Assembly: GCA_934394665.1 (NCBI GenBank)
Contig: CAKRRS010000003.1
Span: 16,432-80,431 of the forward strand
Reading direction: 5' to 3'
Origin: an uncultured Acetatifactor sp.
Lineage (GTDB): Bacteria; Bacillota; Clostridia; Lachnospirales; Lachnospiraceae
DNA length: 64,000 bases
This document shows, piece by piece, positions 43,955-52,501 of this stretch. The stretch's first letter is position 1; each line of letters begins with the position of its first letter. Position numbers and translations under genes: made by a program. The notes beneath the pieces were generated by a model that was not told where the DNA came from, did not search any database, and was given only the letters and a program-made list of their open reading frames with translations.

Positions 43955-44242
43955 GTCATCCTCATTTCCTGTAGCATCCACGCTTACGCGATAATATCCT
44001 ACATTAATTTCATTTTTCATTGTTGAAAACCGTAATTACAAATATACACAAATATCCTTGGAAATGCAAGCTTCCAGCAGATATTTATGTATATTATACG
44101 AATAATTTTATTTTTTAATCTTGCTTAATCTGTTGATACGTTTTTCAACTTTGTACATATAAGGATGTATTCCTTTAATAATCCTGTCTACCGCTTATGT
44201 AAATGCCTGCAGAATGGTGTGGCAATAAGTATATCCTTGCAT

Positions 44243-44260
44243 CGTAGACAAAAGTCTACG
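44243..44260. promoter_or_regulatory. Inverted repeat upstream of the XRE membrane regulator
   Basis: CGTAGAC-AAAA-GTCTACG, perfect 7-base arms, 70 bases before the start codon at 44331. Could be the regulator's operator or a small leader hairpin. Nothing else was recognised in 43955..44330. Confidence 0.45.
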
Positions 44261-44330
44261 GCTCAGAGATTGTCATAATAGATACATTTTATTATTATAA
44301 ACTTAAGCATACCGAAAAGGGGGAAAATAC

Positions 44331-45089
44331 ATGGATCAGAAAAAAATAGGTCTCTTTATTGCAAGACTAAGAAAAGAACATAATATGACTCAACAGCAAT
44401 TAGCAGATGCCATAGGAGTAAGCAACAAGACCATATCAAAATGGGAATGTGGAAAAGGACTTCCGGAATTATCATCAATACAACCATTATGTCAACTACT
44501 GGATATCAACATTAATGAATTGATATTGGGAGAACGTATTGCTGAGTTAGAGTTACAGGAAAAAGCAGATGAAAATATTGTAAAATTAATAGAAGAAACT
44601 GAATTATTGAAGAATAAGAAACGTTATTCTCTGCCTGGAATATTAGTATCTTTTATGTTTTTTTTCCTTTTTTTATGGCTTTTGTTAGGCTCTAACATGG
44701 GATGGCATCTGTATCATCTTTACTTTGACGCAATTACACTGACGGCAATGATAGGAATTACACTTATCTATCTGATTGGTACAGGAATGTTAAAGCCTTT
44801 TATAAGTGTATTTTCATATTTAATTGGGAAAAAATATCAGAGGAATGATTTGGTACAGTCGATTTGCGCAATGAAGCTGGTGGGAAATACCATGCTCGCA
44901 GTAGGTGGCTTAGTCAGTTGCATCAGTTTTATGTCAATCAGGCCTATTGGGCAAATCAATGATTTATTTTTTGAAACAATGAACATAAGTATATCCATTG
45001 CACTAAACGGAATTCTATATGGGTTGATCGGCTATCTTATGTTATTGCCAATTAGGATAAAATTGCAGTCAGAATTGGATAAGGAATAA
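44331..45089 (+). CDS. XRE-family regulator with C-terminal membrane domain
   Basis: 252 residues. Residues 6-62 are a helix-turn-helix of the XRE type (MTQQQLADAIGVSNKTISKW), then a coiled linker (65-100) and four or five membrane segments (about 104-125, 133-155, 180-200, 220-242). Common layout of regulators that sense membrane state or a transporter in Firmicutes. GGGGG before ATG. AT-rich relative to its neighbours. Single gene ended by a terminator. Confidence 0.9.
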   Translation: MDQKKIGLFIARLRKEHNMTQQQLADAIGVSNKTISKWECGKGLPELSSIQPLCQLLDININELILGERIAELELQEKADENIVKLIEETELLKNKKRYSLPGILVSFMFFFLFLWLLLGSNMGWHLYHLYFDAITLTAMIGITLIYLIGTGMLKPFISVFSYLIGKKYQRNDLVQSICAMKLVGNTMLAVGGLVSCISFMSIRPIGQINDLFFETMNISISIALNGILYGLIGYLMLLPIRIKLQSELDKE

Positions 45090-45116
45090 AATTATAAGAA
45101 AGATATTTATTTTAGA

Positions 45117-45153
45117 AACAACCCACTGGTCAATAACCAACGGGTTGTTTTTG
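45117..45153. terminator. Terminator after the XRE membrane regulator
   Basis: AACAACCC/GGGTTGTT with inner GGT/ACC pair and a following T run on the plus strand; A-rich on the other side, so it may also serve the convergent dehydrogenase gene. Confidence 0.85.
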
Positions 45154-45158
45154 TATAC

Positions 45159-46121
45159 TTACAAATTCACTACATTCCGATTCTCACCGCGCATAAATGC
45201 CTTGATGTTCTCATAGACACCTTGTACGCAGCGGGTTCTTGCTTCCACGCTGGCCCATGCCAGATGCGGTGTGATAATCAGCTTATTGCTGTCCTTCAAT
45301 TCACTCAGAGGATTGGACAGTTCCAACGGCTCCTTCTCCAGTACATCCAGGCCTGCTGCCTGAATCTCACCGGCTACCAGTGCTTCATACAGATCTGCAT
45401 TATTTACCACAGGACCACGCGCCACATTGATAAGAATTGCTGTCTTCTTCATCTTACGAAGTGCTTCTTTATCAATGAAGTTGCGGGACAGATCACTCAG
45501 AGGACAATGCAGGGACAGAAAATCACTTTCTTTTAACAGAGTTTCCTTATCTACCTGCTGATATTCTGTACAGTTGCTCTTACCGGTAATGGAATAGAAG
45601 ATTACTTTACAACCAAAAGCTGTTGCGATTGCTGCGGCTCTCTTACCGATATTTCCCATTCCTACGATGCCCCAGGTCTTGCCTTCCAATTCATAAAAAG
45701 GAAGATCAAAATTAGAAAAACGATCCTGCGCACTGTAAGCACCGGATTTTACATAATTATCATAATAGGGGAGCTTCTGGCCGAGAGCCAGTGCCAGAGT
45801 AAAGGTGTGCTGTGCTACCATAGCCGTGGAATAATCCACTACGTTTGCGACCTTAATGCCTCTGGATTTGCAATATTCCAGGTCGCAGTTGTCATATCCG
45901 GTAGCGAGTTCACAGATCAACTTCACGTTCGGACAATTTTTCAGGGATTCTTCTCTCATCGGAGCCTTGTTGCAGACGATAACATCCGCATCTCCCACAC
46001 GCTCTGCCACTTCTTCTACCGTAACCGTATTGGGATAGGATGTTACTTCTCCCAGTTCATTAAAACATTCCACCGGTACATCCGTACCCGCACTGTTTCT
46101 CTCCAGCAATACAATCTTCAT
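45159..46121 (-). CDS. D-isomer-specific 2-hydroxyacid dehydrogenase
   Basis: 320 residues. NAD(P)-dependent reduction of 2-oxoacids, substrate uncertain (hydroxypyruvate/glyoxylate or related). Nucleotide-binding GMGNIGKRAA near residue 155, catalytic Arg in INVARGPVV near 235, Glu in LDVLEKEPL near 264 and His in ITPHLAWAS near 282 are all present, so the enzyme should be active. AGGAG upstream of ATG. The next gene upstream, pgi, is separated by a terminator. Confidence 0.93.
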   Translation of the reverse strand: MKIVLLERNSAGTDVPVECFNELGEVTSYPNTVTVEEVAERVGDADVIVCNKAPMREESLKNCPNVKLICELATGYDNCDLEYCKSRGIKVANVVDYSTAMVAQHTFTLALALGQKLPYYDNYVKSGAYSAQDRFSNFDLPFYELEGKTWGIVGMGNIGKRAAAIATAFGCKVIFYSITGKSNCTEYQQVDKETLLKESDFLSLHCPLSDLSRNFIDKEALRKMKKTAILINVARGPVVNNADLYEALVAGEIQAAGLDVLEKEPLELSNPLSELKDSNKLIITPHLAWASVEARTRCVQGVYENIKAFMRGENRNVVNL

Positions 46122-46266
46122 TTTAACCGTTCTCTCCTATTCTTTTGTAGTATTTGAATCATCATTCTAAGTCACATAAACATCTTCGTATCATGTTCAT
46201 CAATGATACAAGCATCTTAACTCTCTTACACTCATTATCCATAAAATATAAGCTTATAATACAACA

Positions 46267-46297
46267 ACAGCGTAATGAAATCAATTCATTACGCTGT
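46267..46297 (-). terminator. Hairpin after pgi
   Basis: ACAGCGTAATGAA and TTCATTACGCTGT arms, perfect, 5-base loop; a T-rich but imperfect tail on the minus strand. Probable terminator of pgi, 38 bases after its stop. Confidence 0.7.
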
Positions 46298-46334
46298 CTT
46301 TTATGCTTTGCAGATATATGATTGCTTGTAACAA

Positions 46335-47684
46335 TTACAGTCTCTTCAGCAGTTCTTCTCTCTGTGCCTCATAACCGGGCTTACCGAGCAGAGCGAACAT
46401 GTTCTTCTTATAGCTCTCTACACCGGGCTGGTTGAAAGGATTTACACCCAGCAGGTATCCGCTGACACCACATGCGAACTCAAAGAAGTAGAACAGCTCA
46501 CCCAGATAGAACTCATTTACCTCGGGAACGGTTACCATGAAGTTGGGAACCTGACCATCGGTATGTGCCAGAATGGTTCCGTTCATAGCACTCTTATTGA
46601 CAAAATCAACGGTCTTGCCTGCCAGATAGTTCAGACCATCCAGATCTACAGGCTCCTCGCCAATAGTAAGCTCCTCTCTCGGAGTGTCGATGTTGATAAC
46701 GGTCTCGAACATGATACGGGAACCGTCCTGAATGAACTGACCCATGGAGTGCAGATCGGTGGTCAGATCTACGCTTGCGGGGAACAGACCCTTGTTGTCC
46801 TTGCCTTCGCTCTCGCCGAACAGCTGCTTCCACCACTCACTTACATAGTGAACAGCGGGCTCGTAGTTCGCCAGGATTTCAACACTCTTACCCTTGCGCA
46901 GTAAAATATTACGCAGAGCCGCATACTGCAATGCGTCGTTCTCTTCAAAATCATTCTCCAGTGCACGCTTTCTTCCGCTTGCTGCACCTTCCATCAGCTT
47001 GTCGATATCAGCACCGCTGACAGCGATAGGAAGCAGACCTACAGCGGTCAGTACGGAGAAACGTCCTCCGACATCATCGGGTACTACGAAGGTCTCATAA
47101 CCTTCCTCATCGGACAGATGCTTTAAGCTTCCCTTAGCCTTGTCAGTAGTAGCATAGATTCTCTCTGCAGCACCCTTCTTGCCGTATTTTGCTTCCAGCT
47201 TCTCCTTGAAGACACGGAAAGCGATAGCGGGCTCTGTAGTAGTACCGGACTTGGAGATCATGTTGATAGAGAAATCTCTGTCGCCGACTACATCCATCAG
47301 GTGCTTCAGATAGGTGGAGCTGATGGAGTTACCGCAGAAATAGATCTCCGGAGTCTTACGTACACTCTTATCCAGCACATTGTAGAAGCTGTGGCTTAAG
47401 AACTCGATCGCTGCTCTGGCTCCCAGATAAGAACCGCCGATACCGATGACTAACAGTACGTCGGAATCACTCTGAATCTTCTTCGCTGCTGCCTTAATAC
47501 GTGCGAACTCTTCCTTATCGTAATCTACGGGAAGGTCGATCCATCCCAGAAAATCATTGCCTGCGCCGGTCTTGGATACCAGAGTCTCCTTTGCATCCAG
47601 GGTAAGCTTCTTCATGTAACCGATCTCTTCCTCAGAGATAAAAGAGCCGGCCTTGGAATAATCAAATGTAACTTGTTTGCTCAT
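46335..47684 (-). CDS. pgi: Glucose-6-phosphate isomerase
   Basis: 449 residues from ATG at 47684, which has GGAGGAG five bases upstream; 11 codons of open frame precede it. Interconverts glucose 6-phosphate and fructose 6-phosphate in glycolysis. Conserved features are [39 protein letters not shown] and the catalytic Glu in ESEGKD-like region, and [16 protein letters not shown] at the end. Length and motifs fit the short Gram-positive form. Confidence 0.98.
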   Translation of the reverse strand: MSKQVTFDYSKAGSFISEEEIGYMKKLTLDAKETLVSKTGAGNDFLGWIDLPVDYDKEEFARIKAAAKKIQSDSDVLLVIGIGGSYLGARAAIEFLSHSFYNVLDKSVRKTPEIYFCGNSISSTYLKHLMDVVGDRDFSINMISKSGTTTEPAIAFRVFKEKLEAKYGKKGAAERIYATTDKAKGSLKHLSDEEGYETFVVPDDVGGRFSVLTAVGLLPIAVSGADIDKLMEGAASGRKRALENDFEENDALQYAALRNILLRKGKSVEILANYEPAVHYVSEWWKQLFGESEGKDNKGLFPASVDLTTDLHSMGQFIQDGSRIMFETVINIDTPREELTIGEEPVDLDGLNYLAGKTVDFVNKSAMNGTILAHTDGQVPNFMVTVPEVNEFYLGELFYFFEFACGVSGYLLGVNPFNQPGVESYKKNMFALLGKPGYEAQREELLKRL

Positions 47685-47753
47685 AATGCTCCTCCTTATA
47701 TCTTTCAGATATATCACGCATTCTTGCGTTACTTACTTAAAAAATCCGTTTAT

Positions 47754-47782
47754 ATTTTAACAAAGTTACATTCCATTTTCAA
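47754..47782 (-). promoter_or_regulatory. Promoter of pgi
   Basis: Minus strand TTGAAA (47777..47782) and TAAAAT (47754..47759), 17-base spacing. The leader contains two small hairpins, ACGCA/TGCGT and TATATCT/AGATATA. Confidence 0.55.
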
Positions 47783-47847
47783 GATATATCTATCAAACAA
47801 CGAAGTTTTCTGCCTTTTTTGAAAAATCTTCATTTCTATTTTTGTTT

Positions 47848-48648
47848 CTATACGGTAAGAAGTTCCTGTAAAAGTGCCTGTAATTCCTCTTCCGTGACCT
47901 TAGCGGAATCCTCTTCTCGTTTTTGTATTTCTTCGTATTCTGTCTTTTCAGATATTTTATTTTCTTCTTCCATTAAATTTTCCGGCATCTGCATCGTTCT
48001 GCCGTGAATCGGCATCAATTCTACGGTTCTTCTGTCATTCGTTCTCCGCAATCTTCCTCTGTCAGTTCTAACTTTGCCGATTTCTTCCCCAAGACTTCCC
48101 GGTCCATACAATTTTTCATAATCCTGTTCCGTGACGGAGATTCTCCCGGACAAGTGATTTTCCAGATAATCGATCAGATTCGTCTTCAATACTCTGCGTT
48201 TTCCCTTAATATCAATCATCGCCGATAAGGAAAAATAGAGATATAATCCCAAAAAACTTACAATATAGAATGGCAATATCTCGCCCAGCATTCTCCCGTC
48301 CATGATTCCTTTACAGATTCCCACACCGGAAAACACAACGGAAATCAGCATACATTGACCGGATAAATGATACCAGCCATCAAAGGACAGATGCCAAAAA
48401 GACAAACGATTCAAAAACTTGTCCACAAATACCGGAATGTTTGCCACACCGCAATTCAACTGATAGCAATTTGCGAACTTTACTTTACATTGCTTCAGAA
48501 GCCGGTTGTTTGTAATTGCCATATTGTCCGTTTCTTTTATCATTGTATGGTAAACTCCTGCCAAAAGCAGACGAACCAGAATACTGAGACCTAAAAATAC
48601 TAAAATTCCGGCAGTAATTATTTTTTCTTCTTTGAAAATCGTAAACAT
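47848..48648 (-). CDS. Membrane protein of unknown function
   Basis: About 266 residues; ATG at 48648 or 48651 follows an AGGAG site, while the frame is open from GTG 48669. Membrane segments at about 11-31 and, in the middle, 95-118 and 125-146; the C-terminal 110 residues are hydrophilic, Glu- and Arg-rich, with coiled-coil tendency. Cysteines at CKVKFANCYQLNCG (about 53-66) are notable. No family recognised. Isolated gene between pgi and the small TSCPD gene. Confidence 0.75.
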   Translation of the reverse strand: MFTIFKEEKIITAGILVFLGLSILVRLLLAGVYHTMIKETDNMAITNNRLLKQCKVKFANCYQLNCGVANIPVFVDKFLNRLSFWHLSFDGWYHLSGQCMLISVVFSGVGICKGIMDGRMLGEILPFYIVSFLGLYLYFSLSAMIDIKGKRRVLKTNLIDYLENHLSGRISVTEQDYEKLYGPGSLGEEIGKVRTDRGRLRRTNDRRTVELMPIHGRTMQMPENLMEEENKISEKTEYEEIQKREEDSAKVTEEELQALLQELLTV

Positions 48649-49026
48649 CATCAGACTCCTTTCTGTCACCTATAGAGTATAACGTATATATGTCTTATTT
48701 TGTACGTTTTTTCATCGTTATTTTTCTACGAAGGCAGACAGAAAAACTAATACTTTTACATTTTTCATGCAAAGAAAACATCCTCAGAATTCTTGTATAA
48801 CTGTCCAAAATCTGTTATAATTTTTTCTTAGAATCTATATGATTGTTCAATGTTTAACGCGAATCGGATATATCCGGTTTTTCGGCTTTTGCCGACAGTA
48901 TTTTAAATAATACCTAATTATTCATAAACCCTTTTATTAAATTATATGAAATAGGAATGGTAAAATCTGATTTTAAAGTATGCATTGAATCTTCATAAAT
49001 ATGGAAATGAAAGGATAGGTTTACAT
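48649..49026. other. Non-coding spacer upstream of the TSCPD gene
   Basis: AT-rich stretch with small hairpins (GGATATATCC near 48867 and TCGGC-TTTT-GCCGA near 48884) and TATATG- and TTATAC-like boxes, but no convincing promoter pair, RNA gene or open frame. Confidence 0.4.
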
Positions 49027-49269
49027 ATGATATACAAGACAAAAGGAACTTGTTCCACTTCTATTGATGTTGAATTAAAGGACGGCATTATCGATTCCGT
49101 AAAATTCACCGGCGGCTGCAACGGTAATCTGCAGGGCATCAGCGCCTTGGTAAAGGGTATGACCCCCGAAGAAGCCATCAGCCGTCTGAAGGGCATCCGC
49201 TGTGGTTTCAAGTCTACTTCTTGCCCTGATCAGCTGGCTCATGCTCTGGAAGAAATGATCGCGCAGTAA
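49027..49269 (+). CDS. TSCPD-domain protein (TIGR03905 family)
   Basis: 80 residues from ATG at 49027 (a TTG-initiated longer frame from 48985 lacks a site). Small family with three conserved Cys regions: KGTCSTSIDVEL, FTGGCNGNLQGIS and the name-giving TSCPDQLAHALEE. The same domain occurs at the end of some ribonucleotide reductases and vitamin B12-related proteins; stand-alone members have no assigned role. murG follows 26 bases downstream. Confidence 0.9.
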   Translation: MIYKTKGTCSTSIDVELKDGIIDSVKFTGGCNGNLQGISALVKGMTPEEAISRLKGIRCGFKSTSCPDQLAHALEEMIAQ

Positions 49270-49295
49270 TATTACTGAAAGGCACTGGGATTATT

Positions 49296-50375
49296 ATGAA
49301 AAAAATAGTTTTAACCGGCGGCGGAACTGCAGGACATGTAACGCCGAATATCGCATTATTACCTGCACTGCAGGCGGCAGGATATGAGATTGCCTACGTA
49401 GGTTCTTACGAGGGCATAGAGAAAAAACTGATTGCGGATTTCAATATTCCCTATACCGGAATTTCTACCGGGAAATTCCGCAGATATCTGGATCCTAAAA
49501 ATTTTTCCGATCCGTTCCGTGTCATGAAAGGATTTGTGGAAGCCAGAAATTATCTAAAAGAATTCCGGCCGGATGTAGTTTTTTCCAAGGGTGGATTTGT
49601 AAGCGTTCCTGTTGTCCGTGCCGCAGCTTCCCTACATATTCCCTGCATCATTCATGAATCCGATATGACTCCCGGACTTGCGAATAAGCTGTGTATTCCG
49701 GTAGCGGAAAAGGTATGCTGTAATTTTCCTGAGACCATGAAAAATATTCCGGCTGACAAAGCAGTACTCACCGGTTCTCCCATTCGTGCCGAACTGGCGC
49801 AGGGCAGTAAGCTCGCAGGACTGAATATGTGCGGATTTACGGCGAATAAGCCTGTCATTATGGTCATTGGCGGAAGTCTGGGCGCTGCCAATGTAAACAA
49901 GGCTGTCCGCGAGGCTCTGCCAAAGCTTCTGGAGGATTTTCAGGTGGTACATCTCTGCGGTAAGGACAAAATCGATAACCTGTTGTTGAATACTCCCGGT
50001 TATAAGCAGTTTGAATACATTAAGTCAGAATTAAAAGACATTTTTGCCATGGCAGATGTAGTGATCTCCCGTGCCGGAGCCAACGCTATCTGTGAACTTC
50101 TGGCATTGAAGAAGCCTAACATTCTGATTCCTCTGCCGGCTGCCAGCAGCCGCGGAGACCAGCTGTTAAATGCGGCTTCTTTCGAAGCACAGGGGTATTC
50201 TATTGTACTGAATGAGGATGATATTACGACGAATCTGTTGGTAGACAAGTTACACGAGCTGTACTTTAACCGTCAGAATTATGTGGAAGCCATGAGCCGC
50301 AGCCATCAGATGGATGCCATTAACACCATTACGGCACTGATCAATGAGGCAGCAAATAAGAGTCATAAGCAATAA
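49296..50375 (+). CDS. murG: UDP-GlcNAc--lipid I N-acetylglucosaminyltransferase
   Basis: 359 residues. Adds GlcNAc to lipid I to make lipid II, the last cytoplasmic step of peptidoglycan synthesis. Two Rossmann domains: GGGTAGHVTPNIA (first glycine loop, about 8-20), HESDMTPGLANK (about 125) and the C-terminal VIGGSLGAANVN and SRAGANAICELLALKKPNILIPLP motif that binds UDP-GlcNAc. Located outside the usual division cluster. Confidence 0.97.
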   Translation: MKKIVLTGGGTAGHVTPNIALLPALQAAGYEIAYVGSYEGIEKKLIADFNIPYTGISTGKFRRYLDPKNFSDPFRVMKGFVEARNYLKEFRPDVVFSKGGFVSVPVVRAAASLHIPCIIHESDMTPGLANKLCIPVAEKVCCNFPETMKNIPADKAVLTGSPIRAELAQGSKLAGLNMCGFTANKPVIMVIGGSLGAANVNKAVREALPKLLEDFQVVHLCGKDKIDNLLLNTPGYKQFEYIKSELKDIFAMADVVISRAGANAICELLALKKPNILIPLPAASSRGDQLLNAASFEAQGYSIVLNEDDITTNLLVDKLHELYFNRQNYVEAMSRSHQMDAINTITALINEAANKSHKQ

Positions 50376-50402
50376 TGGCATGTATTGATTGAGGGGGTTG
50401 TT

Positions 50403-51161
50403 TTGAAAGGATTATTGGAAATATGCTGCGGTAGTTTCGAAGATGTAAAAAACGCCTGGCAAAATGGTGCAGACCGGGTAGAACTTAACAGTGCACTTTA
50501 CCTGGGTGGTCTCACTCCCTCTCTGGCTAATCTGATCTGTGCAAAAGAACAGTGCAGCATCCCTATTGTAACAATGATCCGCCCAAGAGGCGGCGGCTTC
50601 TGCTATTCACAGGATGAATATCAGACCATGCTCATGGATGCCCGCATACTTTTAGAGCACGGAGCCGACGGCATTGCTTTCGGATTTCTGACAGAGGATC
50701 ATGCCATTCATATTACCCGGACACAAGAAATGATCGATATCATCCATAGTGCCGGAAAAGAAGCTGTATTTCACCGGGCATTCGATTGTGTTACGCAACA
50801 GGAACGTGCAGTGGAAGCGTTGATCTCCCTTGGTGCAGACCGGATCCTCACCAGCGGTGGTGCACCAGATGTCTGGTCTGGCAGAAATCAATTAAAAATA
50901 CTGCAAAGCCAATATGGTAAAGAAATCACATTTTTAGCCGGAAGCGGCGTAAATGCACAAAACGTAAAAGCTCTGATGGAATATACAAAGATAGAGCAGG
51001 TTCATACATCCTGCAGAAGGTGGCAGCCGGATGTGACTGCCTCCCTGCAGGACGTGGATTTCTCTTATGATATCAGCCGGAAGAATGCTTATGAAGCAGT
51101 AGATGCTGAAAAGGTGAAGGAAATATATACCTTAATCAATTTCCGCATGTTTCGTATATAG
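50403..51161 (+). CDS. cutC: CutC-family protein
   Basis: 252 residues from TTG at 50403, six bases after GAGGGGG; a TTG-started longer frame begins at 50385. TIM-barrel protein once linked to copper homeostasis; the molecular role remains uncertain. Typical strands are LEICCGSFEDVKNAWQNGADRVELNS, IPIVTMIRPRGGGFCYS, HRAFDC and ILTSGG. Its last 30 bases overlap the 3' end of the convergent antiporter gene. Confidence 0.92.
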   Translation: MKGLLEICCGSFEDVKNAWQNGADRVELNSALYLGGLTPSLANLICAKEQCSIPIVTMIRPRGGGFCYSQDEYQTMLMDARILLEHGADGIAFGFLTEDHAIHITRTQEMIDIIHSAGKEAVFHRAFDCVTQQERAVEALISLGADRILTSGGAPDVWSGRNQLKILQSQYGKEITFLAGSGVNAQNVKALMEYTKIEQVHTSCRRWQPDVTASLQDVDFSYDISRKNAYEAVDAEKVKEIYTLINFRMFRI

Positions 51162-52310
51162 AATCTTAAGAAGGATAGGAGTGGAAATACTGGATACAAT
51201 GATCAACAGGATAACTGCTGTAAAGTATTCAGAACCTATCATTCCCACAGACAGTCCCTTCTGTGCCACGATCAGAGCAACTTCACCTCTGGTCATCATA
51301 CCGACACCGATCTTTAATGCATCCGGTCCCTTGAATCTGCAGATTCTCGCCATCAGACCACAGCCTATGATCTTACACAGTAATGCTACAACGACAAATC
51401 CGATAGAGAAGAGTACAAATTCTCCATTCAGATGGTCAAAACTGGTCTTTAATCCAATACTTGCGAAAAAGATAGGACCGAAGATCATATAAGAATTGAT
51501 ATCCATCTTCTCGGCAATGTATTCTGAATCCCGAATGGAGCACAGGATAATACCTGCAACATAAGCACCTGTAATATCCGCAATACCGAAAAATACCTCT
51601 GCCACATAAGCAAAAATAAAGCAGAGCGCCAGACCTAAAATAGGAATACGTCTTGTATGCGGATATTTGTTATCCAGATACTGGAATACCTTGAACAATA
51701 CAAATCCAACACCAATCGCAAACAGGAAGAAGAGGAGCGTAGAGATAACCACACTTCCCGGATTGGAATCCGGATTCTTGAATCCAATGACAAAGGTAAG
51801 TACGATAATACCGATGACATCATCGATAATTGCGGCACTCATAATCGTCGTACCGACTTTTCCTTTGAGCTTGCCGAGTTCCTTTAATGACTGTACTGTG
51901 ATACTTACGCTGGTAGCCGTCATGATAACACCGATAAATACAGCTTCATAGAACTTTTCGGAACCCCATGGTGCCACACCGTAAAATCCCATATATAACA
52001 AAGTTCCGCCGACCAAAGGCACAAATACTCCCATGCAGGCAATCAGAAATGCCACAAAACCGGTCTTCATCAGATCCTTCAGATTCGTCTCCAGACCTGC
52101 GGAGAACATCAGCAAAATAACACCGATTTCCGCCATCTGGATCAGAAAATCAGACTGCTGTACCAGCCCCAGTACACTGGGTCCGATCAACAGACCGGCA
52201 ACGATTTCACCTACAACCTGTGGTGCTTTACATTTTCTTGCAATAATACCGAATAATTTGGCAAATACAATGATAATTGCCAGATCTCTGAAAATACTAT
52301 AAGATTCCAT
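51132..52310 (-). CDS. Cation:proton antiporter (CPA2 family)
   Basis: 392 residues with about 12 membrane segments and no C-terminal RCK domain. Motifs of the Na+/H+ exchanger fold: KAPQVVGEIVAGLLIGPSVLG near residue 30, LLMFSAGLETNL near 72, and the ion-site Asp in IDDVIGIIVLT near 165. Exchanges Na+ or K+ for protons; ion preference is not predictable. GAGAGG before ATG. Convergent with cutC with a 30-base overlap of coding ends. Confidence 0.93.
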   Translation of the reverse strand: MESYSIFRDLAIIIVFAKLFGIIARKCKAPQVVGEIVAGLLIGPSVLGLVQQSDFLIQMAEIGVILLMFSAGLETNLKDLMKTGFVAFLIACMGVFVPLVGGTLLYMGFYGVAPWGSEKFYEAVFIGVIMTATSVSITVQSLKELGKLKGKVGTTIMSAAIIDDVIGIIVLTFVIGFKNPDSNPGSVVISTLLFFLFAIGVGFVLFKVFQYLDNKYPHTRRIPILGLALCFIFAYVAEVFFGIADITGAYVAGIILCSIRDSEYIAEKMDINSYMIFGPIFFASIGLKTSFDHLNGEFVLFSIGFVVVALLCKIIGCGLMARICRFKGPDALKIGVGMMTRGEVALIVAQKGLSVGMIGSEYFTAVILLIIVSSISTPILLKILYTKHAEID

Positions 52311-52420
52311 TTTTCTGCCTCTCTTTTATTATTACATTAATAAGCTCACGAATTTGTGTCAATGCACTTTATACACTGTTTTGCAAAATATCCGTTTGTT
52401 GATATTTGAGACTCATTAAA

Positions 52421-52476
52421 TTGAGCACTTTTGTTATATCACAGACACCCTTCATCTGCAATATAAAAGTGCTCAA
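52421..52476. terminator. Long-arm inverted repeat downstream of gyrA
   Basis: TTGAGCACTTTT (52421..52432) and AAAAGTGCTCAA (52465..52476), perfect 12-base arms with a 32-base loop, 26 bases after the gyrA stop; a modest T-rich tail on the minus strand. Probably the gyrA terminator, also close to the antiporter promoter. Confidence 0.55.
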
Positions 52477-52501
52477 CATAAATACTTATTTTGAAAATAT
52501 A

